This document shows positions 44,104 through 52,729 of a stretch of DNA of 64,000 bases, one piece after another. The notes under the pieces are model-generated. The model was not told the DNA's origin, searched no databases, and saw only the letters and a list, made by a program, of their open reading frames with translations. The DNA is from Dehalobacter sp. CP (GTDB lineage Bacteria; Bacillota_B; Desulfitobacteriia; Desulfitobacteriales; Syntrophobotulaceae). The first letter of the stretch is position 1. Each line of letters opens with the position of its first letter. Position numbers and translations under genes: made by a program. The stretch lies in NCBI GenBank assembly GCA_009910795.1, contig VMEE01000016.1, positions 1-64,000 of the forward strand, in the 5' to 3' direction.

Positions 44104-45999
44104 ATGGAACAAGTACTTTTAATGGGGAATGAGGCAATTGCCATGGGAGCTATCCGGGCCGGCGTTGCGGTTGTAACCGGCTATCCAGGCACGCCTTCCA
44201 CCGAAATATTGGAAACAGTCGCCCGGAAGAATCCCGGGAATATTTATGTTGAATGGTCCGTCAATGAAAAATCCGCGCTGGAAGTTGCGGCTGGTGCAGC
44301 CTATGCCGGTCTCAGAACGATGGTCACCATGAAACAGGTTGGTCTTAATGTTGCTTCCGATCCATTAATGAGCCTCGCTTATATCGGGGTAGAAGGGGGT
44401 ATGGTCATCGTTGTTGCCGATGATCCCGGACCTATTTCTTCCCAGACAGAGCAGGATACCCGTCATTTCGCTTCTTTTGCCAAACTGCCTGTCTTTGACC
44501 CATCTTCACCGGAAGAAGCTTATCAGATGATTGGCGATGCGTTTGCCTATTCGGAAAAATACAAGACCCCGGTCTTATTTCGTCCAACCACGCGTGTTTG
44601 TCATGGCAGCGCCTCTATCGTACTCGAGCCCGCCCAGGCGGATTCTTCGGCCGGTGCTTTTGTCAAAAATCCAAAGTGGACGATTTTTCCTCGTCTTTCT
44701 TATGAAAAGCATCTGCAAATTGAAGCCAGGCGTCCAATACTGGAAGCGGATTTTTCCTCCTATCCCTGCAATACATTAACCGGCTGCGGTAAAAAAGGTA
44801 TTGCCACAGGCGGCATCAGTTATGCTTATACGTGTGAAGCAATCCAGGCCCTGAAGGAGTGCCGTCAACGCGAAAACGATATACAGAAAAATAGTTTGGA
44901 TATTGACTATAAACTCTTTAAAGTTTCAACACCGCATCCTTTTCCGGTAAAACTGGCCCTTGAATTCTTAAGCGGCCTCGACGAAGTCCTGGTGATCGAA
45001 GAACTGGACCCAGTGATTGAAAAAGAATTGATTTTCCTGTGCGGCCAATACCATTTGCCTGTCAAAGTCTTCGGCAAACTGAGCGGCCATACGCCCCAGG
45101 CCGGGGAAAACAGCGTTGAAATCGCGCACAAGGCAATTACGAAATTCTTAAAGCAGCCCAATCAGGATGAAGACTGCCGTCTAAATCTCTCCACATTGAA
45201 TGCAAAACATAATCAACAGACTGTAGAAGTTATCCAGCCTGAGCAGCCGGCTCTGCCGGTCCGGCCTCCGGTACTCTGTGCCGGCTGTCCGCACCGCGCT
45301 TCTTTTTACGCGGTGAAAAAAGCCATGAAAGGTAAGAAAGCGGTGTTCTCCGGTGACATCGGCTGCTATACGCTTGGTAATGCAAGTCCGCTGGAGATGG
45401 TCGACACCTGCCTCTGCATGGGAGCGGGCATCACGATTGCCCAGGGTCTGCACCGCGCTGAACCGGATACGGTTAGCTTTGCGTTTATCGGTGATTCAAC
45501 CTTTTTTCATTCAGGCATTGCCGGTGTGATCAATGCTGTATACAATGAAACCGATATCGTATTGATCATTCTCGACAATTCGACAACGGCGATGACCGGT
45601 CATCAGCCACACCCGGGCACCGGGAAAACCATGATGGGAAATATCGCTGAAAAAATTAGTATTCCGGCTGTCCTTCAGGTCTTGGGTGTTAAACAGGTGA
45701 TGACTTGCAATCCGCTGGATTTAGAACAAGCGGTTGCTGCCGTCCAAGAAGCAACAGCGGTGCGCGGTGTTTCAGCTGTGATCTTTGAATATCCGTGCAT
45801 TTCAATAGACAAACCAGGGCCCCGGTTCACGGTCGATCCCGAAAAATGCAGCGGCTGTAAGCGCTGTATCAAAGAATTAGGCTGTCCGGCCATTACCTGG
45901 AAACTAGATAAGGCTGAAATTGATTCAGCTTTATGCTACGGTTGCTCCCTCTGTGCACAGGTCTGTTCCTTTGCTGCGATAGGAGGTGAGCAGGTATGA
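44104..45999 (+). CDS. iorA: Indolepyruvate:ferredoxin oxidoreductase alpha subunit
   Basis: The 631-residue subunit binds thiamine diphosphate and oxidatively decarboxylates aryl pyruvates to aryl-acetyl-CoA, passing electrons to ferredoxin. It has an N-terminal pyruvate:ferredoxin oxidoreductase-like domain (GYPGTPSTEI), a TPP domain (CAGCPHR, GDIGCYTLG, IGDSTFFHSG) and a C-terminal double [4Fe-4S] domain (CSGCKRCIKELGCP, CYGCSLCAQVC). It overlaps iorB by 4 bases. With paaK after it, the operon serves aromatic amino acid breakdown under anaerobic conditions. Start: ATG after AGGGGGACG. Confidence 0.97.
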   Translation: MEQVLLMGNEAIAMGAIRAGVAVVTGYPGTPSTEILETVARKNPGNIYVEWSVNEKSALEVAAGAAYAGLRTMVTMKQVGLNVASDPLMSLAYIGVEGGMVIVVADDPGPISSQTEQDTRHFASFAKLPVFDPSSPEEAYQMIGDAFAYSEKYKTPVLFRPTTRVCHGSASIVLEPAQADSSAGAFVKNPKWTIFPRLSYEKHLQIEARRPILEADFSSYPCNTLTGCGKKGIATGGISYAYTCEAIQALKECRQRENDIQKNSLDIDYKLFKVSTPHPFPVKLALEFLSGLDEVLVIEELDPVIEKELIFLCGQYHLPVKVFGKLSGHTPQAGENSVEIAHKAITKFLKQPNQDEDCRLNLSTLNAKHNQQTVEVIQPEQPALPVRPPVLCAGCPHRASFYAVKKAMKGKKAVFSGDIGCYTLGNASPLEMVDTCLCMGAGITIAQGLHRAEPDTVSFAFIGDSTFFHSGIAGVINAVYNETDIVLIILDNSTTAMTGHQPHPGTGKTMMGNIAEKISIPAVLQVLGVKQVMTCNPLDLEQAVAAVQEATAVRGVSAVIFEYPCISIDKPGPRFTVDPEKCSGCKRCIKELGCPAITWKLDKAEIDSALCYGCSLCAQVCSFAAIGGEQV

Positions 46000-46592
46000 A
46001 TATGATCTTAGCTGGGGTAGGCGGTCAGGGAATTGTCCTGGCTTCCAAAGTTATTGCCCAATCCGCGATACAAAAAGGCTTAAAAGTTCGTACAGCGGAG
46101 ACGATCGGCATGGCCCAGCGGGGTGGCTGCGTCGTCAGCCATGTAAGAATCGGTGAAAACATTCACGCTCCGCTGGTAGCACTGAAGACAGCTGATCTGG
46201 TGATCGGTTTTGAACCCGCGGAAGCTGTACGGGCGCTTCCTTTTTTAAAGCCTCAAGGGACCGTCATTGTCAGTCAAAAAGCGATTAAACCGGTCACAGC
46301 TTCACTCTCGGCTGAAGGCTATGAGGGGAAGACGATGCTGGACTATCTGCAAAACAGTGTCAGCCGGCTCTATATTGTGGACAGCGATGCAGTCTGTTCT
46401 GTCTGCGGCTCACCAAAAGTCTTAAACACTGCCTTACTCGGAGCAGCAGCAGGCAGCGGTGTACTTGGCTTTACACTCACGGAAATGGAAACTGCTCTGG
46501 AAAGCGTATTACCGACTAAACTGCTGTCTATGAACATTCAGGCCCTTCGGGCTGGTGCCCAAAACATAGAAGAGGGGAATATTTGTGTATGA
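45996..46592 (+). CDS. iorB: Indolepyruvate:ferredoxin oxidoreductase beta subunit
   Basis: The 198-residue gamma-type POR subunit partners IorA. GVGGQGIVLASKVIAQ at the N-terminus and AETIGMAQRGGCVVSHVRIG are typical. The start codon lies in an ATGA overlap with iorA, preceded by AGGAGGTG. Its stop overlaps the paaK start, so the three genes are translationally coupled. Confidence 0.96.
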   Translation: MNMILAGVGGQGIVLASKVIAQSAIQKGLKVRTAETIGMAQRGGCVVSHVRIGENIHAPLVALKTADLVIGFEPAEAVRALPFLKPQGTVIVSQKAIKPVTASLSAEGYEGKTMLDYLQNSVSRLYIVDSDAVCSVCGSPKVLNTALLGAAAGSGVLGFTLTEMETALESVLPTKLLSMNIQALRAGAQNIEEGNICV

Positions 46593-47824
46593 AACGGATG
46601 AATGAAACCCAGTTTGCAGCAATTAAAAATACGCTGACCAAGCTCTGCAGTCTCGACGGCTTTTACAGCAAGAAGTTTGCAGGGTACGAACTTCAGAGCA
46701 TGCAAAGCCAGGAAGATTTTGAAAAACTACCGTTTACCAATAAAGATGATCTGAGAGAAGCTTATCCGCTTGGCCTGCAGGCTGTTCCCGACAGTGAGAT
46801 TGTCCGGATTCACTCCTCTTCTGGAACCACCGGCACCCCGGTCATTATTCCGTATACAAGGCAGGATGTCGAAGACTGGGCCATCATGTTTAAACGCTGC
46901 TATGAAACAGCCGGTCTGACCAACTTGGACCGGGTCCATATTACGCCGGGTTATGGTTTGTGGACAGCAGGCATCGGCTTTCAGAACGGAGCTGAGCTTT
47001 TAGGGGCCATGGTTATTCCGATGGGCCCTGGCAATACCGATAAACAAATTCAAATGATGATGGATTTAAAGAGTACCGTTTTGTGCGCGACTTCATCCTA
47101 TGCCTTGCTCCTGGCTGAAGAGATCTCCAAAAGGGGAGTCAAGGACAAAATCCACCTGCGCAAAGGAGTCATCGGTTCGGAACGCTGGGGTGAAAAAATG
47201 CGCCGGCGCATCGCCGGTGAACTGGGCGTTCAATTATACGATATCTATGGCTTGACTGAGATTTACGGACCGGGTATCGCGATGAGCTGCGATTACGAAT
47301 GCGGCATGCATTATTGGGATGATTATCTGTACTTTGAGATTATCGACCCGCATACCGGCCAGCAGGTACCGGAAGGCGAAATCGGGGAACTGGTGATCAC
47401 GACCTTAAAGAAGGAAGGCGCGCCGCTGATTCGCTACCGCACCCATGATTTAACCCGTCTTCTGCCAGGAGAATGTGCCTGCGGTCTGGCTTACCCCAGA
47501 ATCGATACCATTATCGGCCGTACCGATGATATGGTCAAAGTCAAGGGTGTGAATATTTTCCCGGGTCAGATTGACGAGCTTCTGCGCGAAGTAGAAGGCG
47601 CCAGCAGTGAATACCAGGTCATGATTGACCATTTAAGCGGTAAAGATATCATGACGCTGTTCTTTGAGACCGAGAACAATGCGGATAAAAAGCAGCTCGA
47701 ACAAGACGTCAAACAGCATTGCAAAGCAAAAATTGGGATCTCCGTCGTCCCAAAAGCCGTAGCGATTGGCGAACTTCCCCGGAGCGAAAAGAAATCGACC
47801 CGCATCTTTGATAACCGCTACTGA
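46589..47824 (+). CDS. paaK: Phenylacetate-CoA ligase
   Basis: The ATG at 46589 (411 residues) overlaps the iorB stop (ATGA); a TTG at 46583 is an alternative with better spacing to GAGGGG. The enzyme is an adenylate-forming ligase of the PaaK family: SSSGTTGTPVIIPYT, YGLTEIYGPG, YRTHDLTRLLPGECACG, IIGRTDDMVKVKGVNIFPGQI. It activates aryl acetates with ATP and CoA. Run in reverse beside IorAB it could also conserve energy from arylacetyl-CoA by making ATP. Terminal Lys region RSEKKSTRIF. Confidence 0.94.
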   Translation: MKRMNETQFAAIKNTLTKLCSLDGFYSKKFAGYELQSMQSQEDFEKLPFTNKDDLREAYPLGLQAVPDSEIVRIHSSSGTTGTPVIIPYTRQDVEDWAIMFKRCYETAGLTNLDRVHITPGYGLWTAGIGFQNGAELLGAMVIPMGPGNTDKQIQMMMDLKSTVLCATSSYALLLAEEISKRGVKDKIHLRKGVIGSERWGEKMRRRIAGELGVQLYDIYGLTEIYGPGIAMSCDYECGMHYWDDYLYFEIIDPHTGQQVPEGEIGELVITTLKKEGAPLIRYRTHDLTRLLPGECACGLAYPRIDTIIGRTDDMVKVKGVNIFPGQIDELLREVEGASSEYQVMIDHLSGKDIMTLFFETENNADKKQLEQDVKQHCKAKIGISVVPKAVAIGELPRSEKKSTRIFDNRY

Positions 47825-47913
47825 TTTTGCATTTTAAATTTACAGTTTAATATAAATCAATTTGTTTCATTACAAACAAATATTGTCATGGTAGAACGGG
47901 AGGAGATTGAACA

Positions 47914-49554
47914 ATGCCCATTACTGAATTGTTGGTACGCAACGCAGCGTTGTACGGACAGGAGAAATGTCTGACCGAGATTAATCTGGATCTTCAAGAA
48001 AGCCATAACGTCACCTGGAGAGAGTATGAACTGATCGAAAACAATCCGGCAGGGGAATACCGGCTGGAAATGACCTGGCGGGTTTTTGACGAAAAAGCGA
48101 ACCGCATGGCTAATTTCCTTCTGAAAAGAGGCATTAAGAAGGGCGATAAAGTCGCCATTCTATTAATGAATTGCCTTGAATGGCTGCCGATTTACTTCGG
48201 TATCTTAAAATCCGGCGCCGTTGCAGTCCCTTTAAATTTTCGCTACACAGCTGAAGAAATCAAATACTGCCTCGAATTGTCCGATACAATGACTTTGATC
48301 TTCGGACCGGAGTTTATCGGTCGTGTGGAAACGATTTACGATCAGATCCCTAAAGTCAAAACGCTTTTATTTGCGGGTGAAAACCGTCCGTCCTTCGCAG
48401 AGAATTACGACCGGTTGGCAGCGAACAGTTCCTCAGAGGTGCCGCAAGTTGTACTGTCTGACGATGATGATGCGGCCGTCTACTTTTCTTCTGGGACGAC
48501 CGGTTTTCCGAAAGCTATCCTACATACACACCGGAGCTTAATGTCGGCCTGTTATACGGAACAAAACCATCATGAGCAGACCCGTGACGACAATTTCCTG
48601 TGCATACCGCCCCTGTATCATACCGGCGCCAAAATGCACTGGTTCGGCAGCCTGCTCTCGGGCAGCAAAGCTGTACTGCTGCGCGGCGTCAAACCGGAGT
48701 GGATTCTGAAGACGATCAGCGAGGAAAAAATCACCATCGCCTGGCTTCTCGTTCCGTGGGCTCAGGATATTCTGGATGCAATAGAGAGCGGCAAAGTCAA
48801 GCTGGAGAATTATGAGCTCTCCCATTGGCGCCTGATGCATATAGGGGCCCAGCCGGTACCGCCCAGCCTGATCCGCCGCTGGAAAAACTATTTTCCAAAT
48901 CATCTGTACGATACGAATTACGGCCTGAGTGAGTCCATCGGACCGGGCTGTGTGCATCTTGGCATAGAGAACATCCATAAAGTGGGCGCGATTGGTATAC
49001 CCGGTTATCAGTGGGAAGTTCAAATTACCGACGAAAACGGCTGTCCGGTTCCGCAGGGTCAGGTAGGGGAACTGAGGGTCAAAGGTCCGGGTGTCATGAA
49101 ATGCTACTACAACGACCCTGAAGCCACGGCTGTAGCCCTGAAAGACGGCTGGCTGCTGACCGGTGATGTGGCCAGGATGGATGAGGACGGCTTTATTTAT
49201 TTGGTCGATAGAAAAAAAGATGTGATCATCAGCGGTGGCGAGAATATTTATCCGGTTCAGATCGAAGACTTCCTGCGTGTGCATACGTCGATTAAGGATG
49301 TCGCAGTGATTGGTCTGCCTGATCCGCGCCTGGGTGAGATTACCGCAGCAATCATCGAACTCAAACCGGGAAGTATCTGCACAGAAGAAGATATCGGCGT
49401 TTTCTGTGCACCAATGCCCCGCTATAAACGTCCGCGCCGGATTATTTTCGACAAGGTCCCGCGCAATCCAACCGGTAAGATTGAGAAACCGCGTTTAAGG
49501 GAAAAATACGGAGCAGCCACCCTGATTGCCGCCCAGACAGAAAATGGTCTATAA
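47914..49554 (+). CDS. AMP-forming acyl-CoA ligase
   Basis: The 546-residue ligase has YFSSGTTGFPKAILHTH, YGLSESIGPG, GWLLTGDVARMDEDGFIYLVDRKKDVIISGGENIYP and a C-terminal NPTGKIEK with the catalytic Lys. This pattern fits long-chain or aryl acyl-CoA synthetases of the class I superfamily. It starts 89 bases after paaK and may be in the same transcript. The substrate is likely a fatty or aromatic acid linked to the IorAB products (inference). Start: ATG after GGGAGGAG. Confidence 0.92.
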   Translation: MPITELLVRNAALYGQEKCLTEINLDLQESHNVTWREYELIENNPAGEYRLEMTWRVFDEKANRMANFLLKRGIKKGDKVAILLMNCLEWLPIYFGILKSGAVAVPLNFRYTAEEIKYCLELSDTMTLIFGPEFIGRVETIYDQIPKVKTLLFAGENRPSFAENYDRLAANSSSEVPQVVLSDDDDAAVYFSSGTTGFPKAILHTHRSLMSACYTEQNHHEQTRDDNFLCIPPLYHTGAKMHWFGSLLSGSKAVLLRGVKPEWILKTISEEKITIAWLLVPWAQDILDAIESGKVKLENYELSHWRLMHIGAQPVPPSLIRRWKNYFPNHLYDTNYGLSESIGPGCVHLGIENIHKVGAIGIPGYQWEVQITDENGCPVPQGQVGELRVKGPGVMKCYYNDPEATAVALKDGWLLTGDVARMDEDGFIYLVDRKKDVIISGGENIYPVQIEDFLRVHTSIKDVAVIGLPDPRLGEITAAIIELKPGSICTEEDIGVFCAPMPRYKRPRRIIFDKVPRNPTGKIEKPRLREKYGAATLIAAQTENGL

Positions 49555-49645
49555 TCAATGAGATGAAATAGCATCATTAATAATCATTGATAAAATTAAT
49601 CATAGCTAAAAGGAATTATCCATGAAATAAAACGAGGGGATTAAC

Positions 49646-51454
49646 GTGTTGAATGATTGTGTACTCAATTTTCTCGTGAAAGATTTTCAGGAGAAAACAG
49701 CCGAACTGGCTCAAACCGCCATGGGTATCCTGAAAGCGGACACGGTGATCAGGGGCGGCCGGATCATCAATGTAAATACTTGTGAAATCGAAGAAAACAA
49801 GGACATTGCGATCAAACACGGCCGGATTGTCCTGGTCGGTAATGCCGCGCCTGCCATCGGGGAACAGACGGAATTCATCGATGCCTCAGGCTATACACTG
49901 GCACCGGGTTTTCTGGACGGACATCTGCATGTTGAGAGCAGCATGGTCACGCTGAGGGAATTCACCAGGGCTGTTCTGCCGCAGGGAACGACGTGTATTG
50001 TTATGGACCCGCATGAAATTGCCAATGTCTTCGGCCCGGAAGGCGTTAAGATGATGGTCGAAGAAGGACAGGCCATGCCGCTTAAAGTATTTGCCACCAT
50101 GCCGTCCTGTGTACCTGCTGCCCCGGGTTTTGAAGATGTCGGAGCGGTGATTGGTCCGGCTGAAATCAAAGAAGCGCTGCAGGACAGCCGGATCATCGGA
50201 CTCGGGGAAATGATGAATTATCCGGGAGTCATCTCTGGTGATGTGCATGTTCATGCCGAATTAAAGGTAACGCTAAGCACCGGCAAGCCGGTTACCGGGC
50301 ATTACGCTTCTGCTGATCTCGAAAAAGGATTGCAGGCTTATGCAGCAGCCGGAATCCTGTCCTGCCATGAAAGTACGACCAAGGAGGATGCCCTGGCCCG
50401 GATGCGTCTCGGTATGTATGCCAAACTGCGGGAAGGTTCAGCCTGGCAGGACGTTAAGGAAACCGTCCGGGCCATTACTGAAAACAAAGTAGATTCCCGG
50501 TATGCCGTGCTGGTGACGGACGATGTGCATCCGCATACCCTTTTGGCCAAAGGACATCTCAACCATGTGATCCGCCAGGCGATTCGCCAGGGTGTCAATC
50601 CGGTTACGGCGATTCAAATGGCAACCCTTAATCCTGCTCAGTGTTTCGGGCTTGACCGGCATCTCGGGAGTATCTCGCCTGGCAGATGTGCAGATATTGT
50701 TTTTCTGCGTGACCTCGCGGAAGTCACCGTAGAAAAAGTAATGATAGACGGGGAAATCATAGCAGAACAAGGACGGATGCTGGCTGAAATTTCGTCCGTC
50801 AGCTATCCGGAGAAGTTCCGCAGTTCCGTTCATCTGTCCAATAAACTGAAATCCGGAGACTTCATCATCAAAGCTCCGGAAGGAAGAACGACGGTCAGGG
50901 CACATGTCATCGAGATCAAAGAAGCCCAGGCCGGAACCCTTCATCGCGTGATCGAGATGGGAATAGCGCAAGGGCAGGTATGTCCTGACATTACAGCCGA
51001 TATTGCCAAGGTTATGGTCCTGGAAAGGCACGGCGGCCCGGGAAATTATGGCCTCGGGTATGTCAAAGGTTTTCAGCTGAAGAGCGGGGCAGTCGCATCA
51101 ACAGTGGCTCATGACAGCCATAATCTGATCATTATCGGTGTAAATGACGAGGATATGGCGCTTGCCGGCAACATACTGGCTGACCTTGGCGGCGGGATGG
51201 CCGCAGTGAGAGACGGGAAAGTGCTGGCCATACTTCCTCTGCCGATTGCCGGCTTAATGTCGGACAGACCGGTCGAAGAAGTGGCTGGAATGGTAGCTCA
51301 GCTTGATGAAGCCTGGAAAGAGCTTGGATGCAGTTTGGTCTCGCCGTTTATGACCATGGCGCTCTTAAGTCTGCCTGTTATCCCGGAACTGCGCCTGACG
51401 AACCGTGGACTGATTGATTGTCTAAACTTCACATTCCTGTCTTTGCTCGAATGA
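49646..51454 (+). CDS. ade: Adenine deaminase
   Basis: The 602-residue amidohydrolase converts adenine to hypoxanthine. It has DGHLHVESSMVT, MDPHEIANVFG, GEMMNYPGV, VTDDVHPHTL and MATLNPAQCFGLD, followed by the C-terminal domain with HDSHNLIIIG and NDEDMA. The length is normal. The GTG start has GAGGGGA 5 bases upstream. Three 13-14-base repeats begin at its stop codon. Confidence 0.95.
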   Translation: MLNDCVLNFLVKDFQEKTAELAQTAMGILKADTVIRGGRIINVNTCEIEENKDIAIKHGRIVLVGNAAPAIGEQTEFIDASGYTLAPGFLDGHLHVESSMVTLREFTRAVLPQGTTCIVMDPHEIANVFGPEGVKMMVEEGQAMPLKVFATMPSCVPAAPGFEDVGAVIGPAEIKEALQDSRIIGLGEMMNYPGVISGDVHVHAELKVTLSTGKPVTGHYASADLEKGLQAYAAAGILSCHESTTKEDALARMRLGMYAKLREGSAWQDVKETVRAITENKVDSRYAVLVTDDVHPHTLLAKGHLNHVIRQAIRQGVNPVTAIQMATLNPAQCFGLDRHLGSISPGRCADIVFLRDLAEVTVEKVMIDGEIIAEQGRMLAEISSVSYPEKFRSSVHLSNKLKSGDFIIKAPEGRTTVRAHVIEIKEAQAGTLHRVIEMGIAQGQVCPDITADIAKVMVLERHGGPGNYGLGYVKGFQLKSGAVASTVAHDSHNLIIIGVNDEDMALAGNILADLGGGMAAVRDGKVLAILPLPIAGLMSDRPVEEVAGMVAQLDEAWKELGCSLVSPFMTMALLSLPVIPELRLTNRGLIDCLNFTFLSLLE

Positions 51455-51489
51455 TACGCTTCAATGATTCGCTCCAATGATACGACTTC
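51450..51489 (+). repeat. Three imperfect tandem repeats over the ade stop codon
   Basis: AATGATACGCTTC, AATGATTCGCTCC and AATGATACGACTTC follow each other directly. The first contains the ade stop codon. Confidence 0.7.
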
Positions 51490-51508
51490 ACCCAATGAAC
51501 ATTTCATG

Positions 51509-51642
51509 TTAATAATCCAGGGATCTGGTCCATTTAATAGCTTCCACATATAAAAGCATAAAGCGCTTAATGCTGAGCTTGTCGATTAGATTCTGATTCT
51601 CAACTTTGCTCCATTGCGCATTTTCAAAGTCGAAACATCCAT
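51509..51642 (-). pseudogene. Small gene broken by a single-base frameshift
   Basis: ATG at 51642 has GGAGG 8 bases upstream and a promoter further up, but its frame closes after 18 codons. In the -1 frame from codon 3 a convincing peptide runs to 51509: CFDFENAQWSKVENQNLI and onward with RFMLLYVEAIKW, ending DY. The segment is 134 bases long, so adding one base in codon 2 restores a 44-residue protein. Either the gene has lost one base or the assembly has. I do not recognise the protein. Confidence 0.5.
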
Positions 51643-51695
51643 TGATCTATCCTCCATGACAACGAAATATATTTCCACAATTGGCCAGTACTACC

Positions 51696-51724
51696 ATTAT
51701 ATTTAAAATTTACGTATAAGTAAA
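51696..51724 (-). promoter_or_regulatory. Promoter of the broken minus-strand small gene
   Basis: On the minus strand TTTACT, 17 bases and TATAAT lie 50-80 bases before the ATG at 51642. The -10 box is perfect and the -35 box is moderate. Confidence 0.55.
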
Positions 51725-51799
51725 TTATCTGATAGCTGCAGAAAATGTCTTAATCGAGCGTAGAGCGTATGCTGCCGTAACAGCTGCCGTAAAAGATGG

Positions 51800-51828
51800 T
51801 TGACACATCATTATTCCTTCTATATAAT
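51800..51828 (+). promoter_or_regulatory. Consensus sigma-A promoter for the small gene at 51951
   Basis: TTGACA (51800-51805), 17 bases and TATAAT (51823-51828) match the consensus exactly. The transcript would start near 51835, leaving a leader of about 115 bases. Confidence 0.9.
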
Positions 51829-51950
51829 ACATTTCGGAGTATTTTTACGGATATCAAGATTTCATTTACGTCATTGTATAACTGAATTCTGAAATATTGA
51901 AGTAACACTCCCTGAAGTATTGGAGCATGTGAGAAGGAGGTGTTTTTTTT

Positions 51951-52181
51951 ATGCGTTTTTGTCATGAACTTAAAAAACTAGCGAATGCTTTTGAAGCGGA
52001 TCAATTTGTGGCCGTCAAAAATGACGTACTCCTTGTCCTCAAAAGTATGTATGGCGAAACTTCCAGAGAGTATAAAGTTGTCAAACAGACATCTTCTCCT
52101 GCAACCATTATCAAGGTTTTGAATCATATCGCCGAAAGGTCAGAGGATTTATCCCTTCATGCGCTTGCTGCAAATATGTAA
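51951..52181 (+). CDS. Small protein of unknown function, 76 aa
   Basis: The 76-residue protein begins MRFCHELKKLANAF and contains KNDVLLVLKSMYGE and KVLNHIAERSEDL. It looks like a soluble helical protein and has no known motif. The evidence that it is real is a very strong GAAGGAGGTG site, a perfect consensus promoter 120-150 bases upstream, and a strong terminator 20 bases after the stop. The unit is monocistronic and should be well expressed. The leader of about 115 bases contains a short CTCC/GGAG hairpin near 51910-51925, which might affect translation. Confidence 0.78.
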   Translation: MRFCHELKKLANAFEADQFVAVKNDVLLVLKSMYGETSREYKVVKQTSSPATIIKVLNHIAERSEDLSLHALAANM

Positions 52182-52202
52182 TCTAAATCCATGACGCGGA
52201 CT

Positions 52203-52237
52203 ACGGCCTCCTTTCTGCAAGGAGGTCGTATTTATTT
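52203..52237 (+). terminator. Terminator of the 76-aa small gene
   Basis: ACGGCCTCCTT pairs with AAGGAGGTCGT (one G-U pair), loop TCTGC, followed by ATTTATTT. Confidence 0.85.
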
Positions 52238-52393
52238 AGGTTGCTACTATGCATTTAACGTTAATAAGGCACTTGGAAGAAAGAATAAAGGAATTGATTC
52301 CTGATCTGCAGAAATAATACTGTATAGAATAATAATAGTAGATCGATTCGTAAATCGCATTACTATTTTTAATATCATTTTGTTAGAGCTAAT

Positions 52394-52545
52394 CTGTGGG
52401 GCACAATACCGCTTTCCGGCTGTTGCGCCATCCTTGGCGAGTCCGCTCCTTGCCATCCATGGCATCGCGACATTAGGCCATCCGTGGCCGTCAAAAAGCC
52501 GCGCTTCGCATCGTGCTCCGCTCACAGCGGAACTGTGCCCCCCAG
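52394..52545. repeat. MITE-like element A with 19-bp imperfect terminal repeats
   Basis: CTGTGGGGCACAATACCGC (52394-52412) is inverted as GCGGAACTGTGCCCCCCAG (52527-52545), with 16 of 19 matching. The interior shares AAAAAGCCGCGCT and a TTGCGC..TCCTTGGCG stretch with the element at 39222. Its right end recurs alone at 61248. Confidence 0.8.
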
Positions 52546-52567
52546 ACTGATCACTAACTCCAGACTA

Positions 52568-52674
52568 AGTCAACGTAATGGATGGACAGCGTCAAGCGGA
52601 GCATGGATTGCGAAGCGCGGGATTTTGTGTCAGGATGACACAACGACCGAAAGCGGCCATCCATTACGTTGACT
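52568..52674. repeat. MITE-like element B with perfect 18-bp terminal repeats
   Basis: AGTCAACGTAATGGATGG (52568-52585) is exactly inverted at 52657-52674. The interior has a TGTGTC/GACACA hairpin and, in reverse orientation, CAAGCGGAGCATGGAT..GCGAAGCGCGG, similar to the element at 39222. Confidence 0.82.
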
Positions 52675-52729
52675 AACCCGAGTAAATCTAAAAATTTATA
52701 CATATTCCTGATGAGAAAGAGATGATCGT

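Larger units (their letters stand above)
51455..51950. other. 496-bp gap with divergent promoters for two small genes
   Basis: The gap holds the repeats at the ade stop, a broken small gene on the minus strand (51509-51642) with its own promoter (51696-51724), and a consensus plus-strand promoter (51800-51828) followed by a leader of about 115 bases to the small gene at 51951. Nothing else is recognised. Confidence 0.6.
52182..52729. other. 548-bp gap holding two MITE-like repeats
   Basis: After the terminator at 52203-52237 there is an AT-rich stretch (52240-52390) with nothing recognised. Two GC-rich inverted-repeat elements follow (52394-52545 and 52568-52674), then a short spacer to dbpA. 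Confidence 0.7.
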
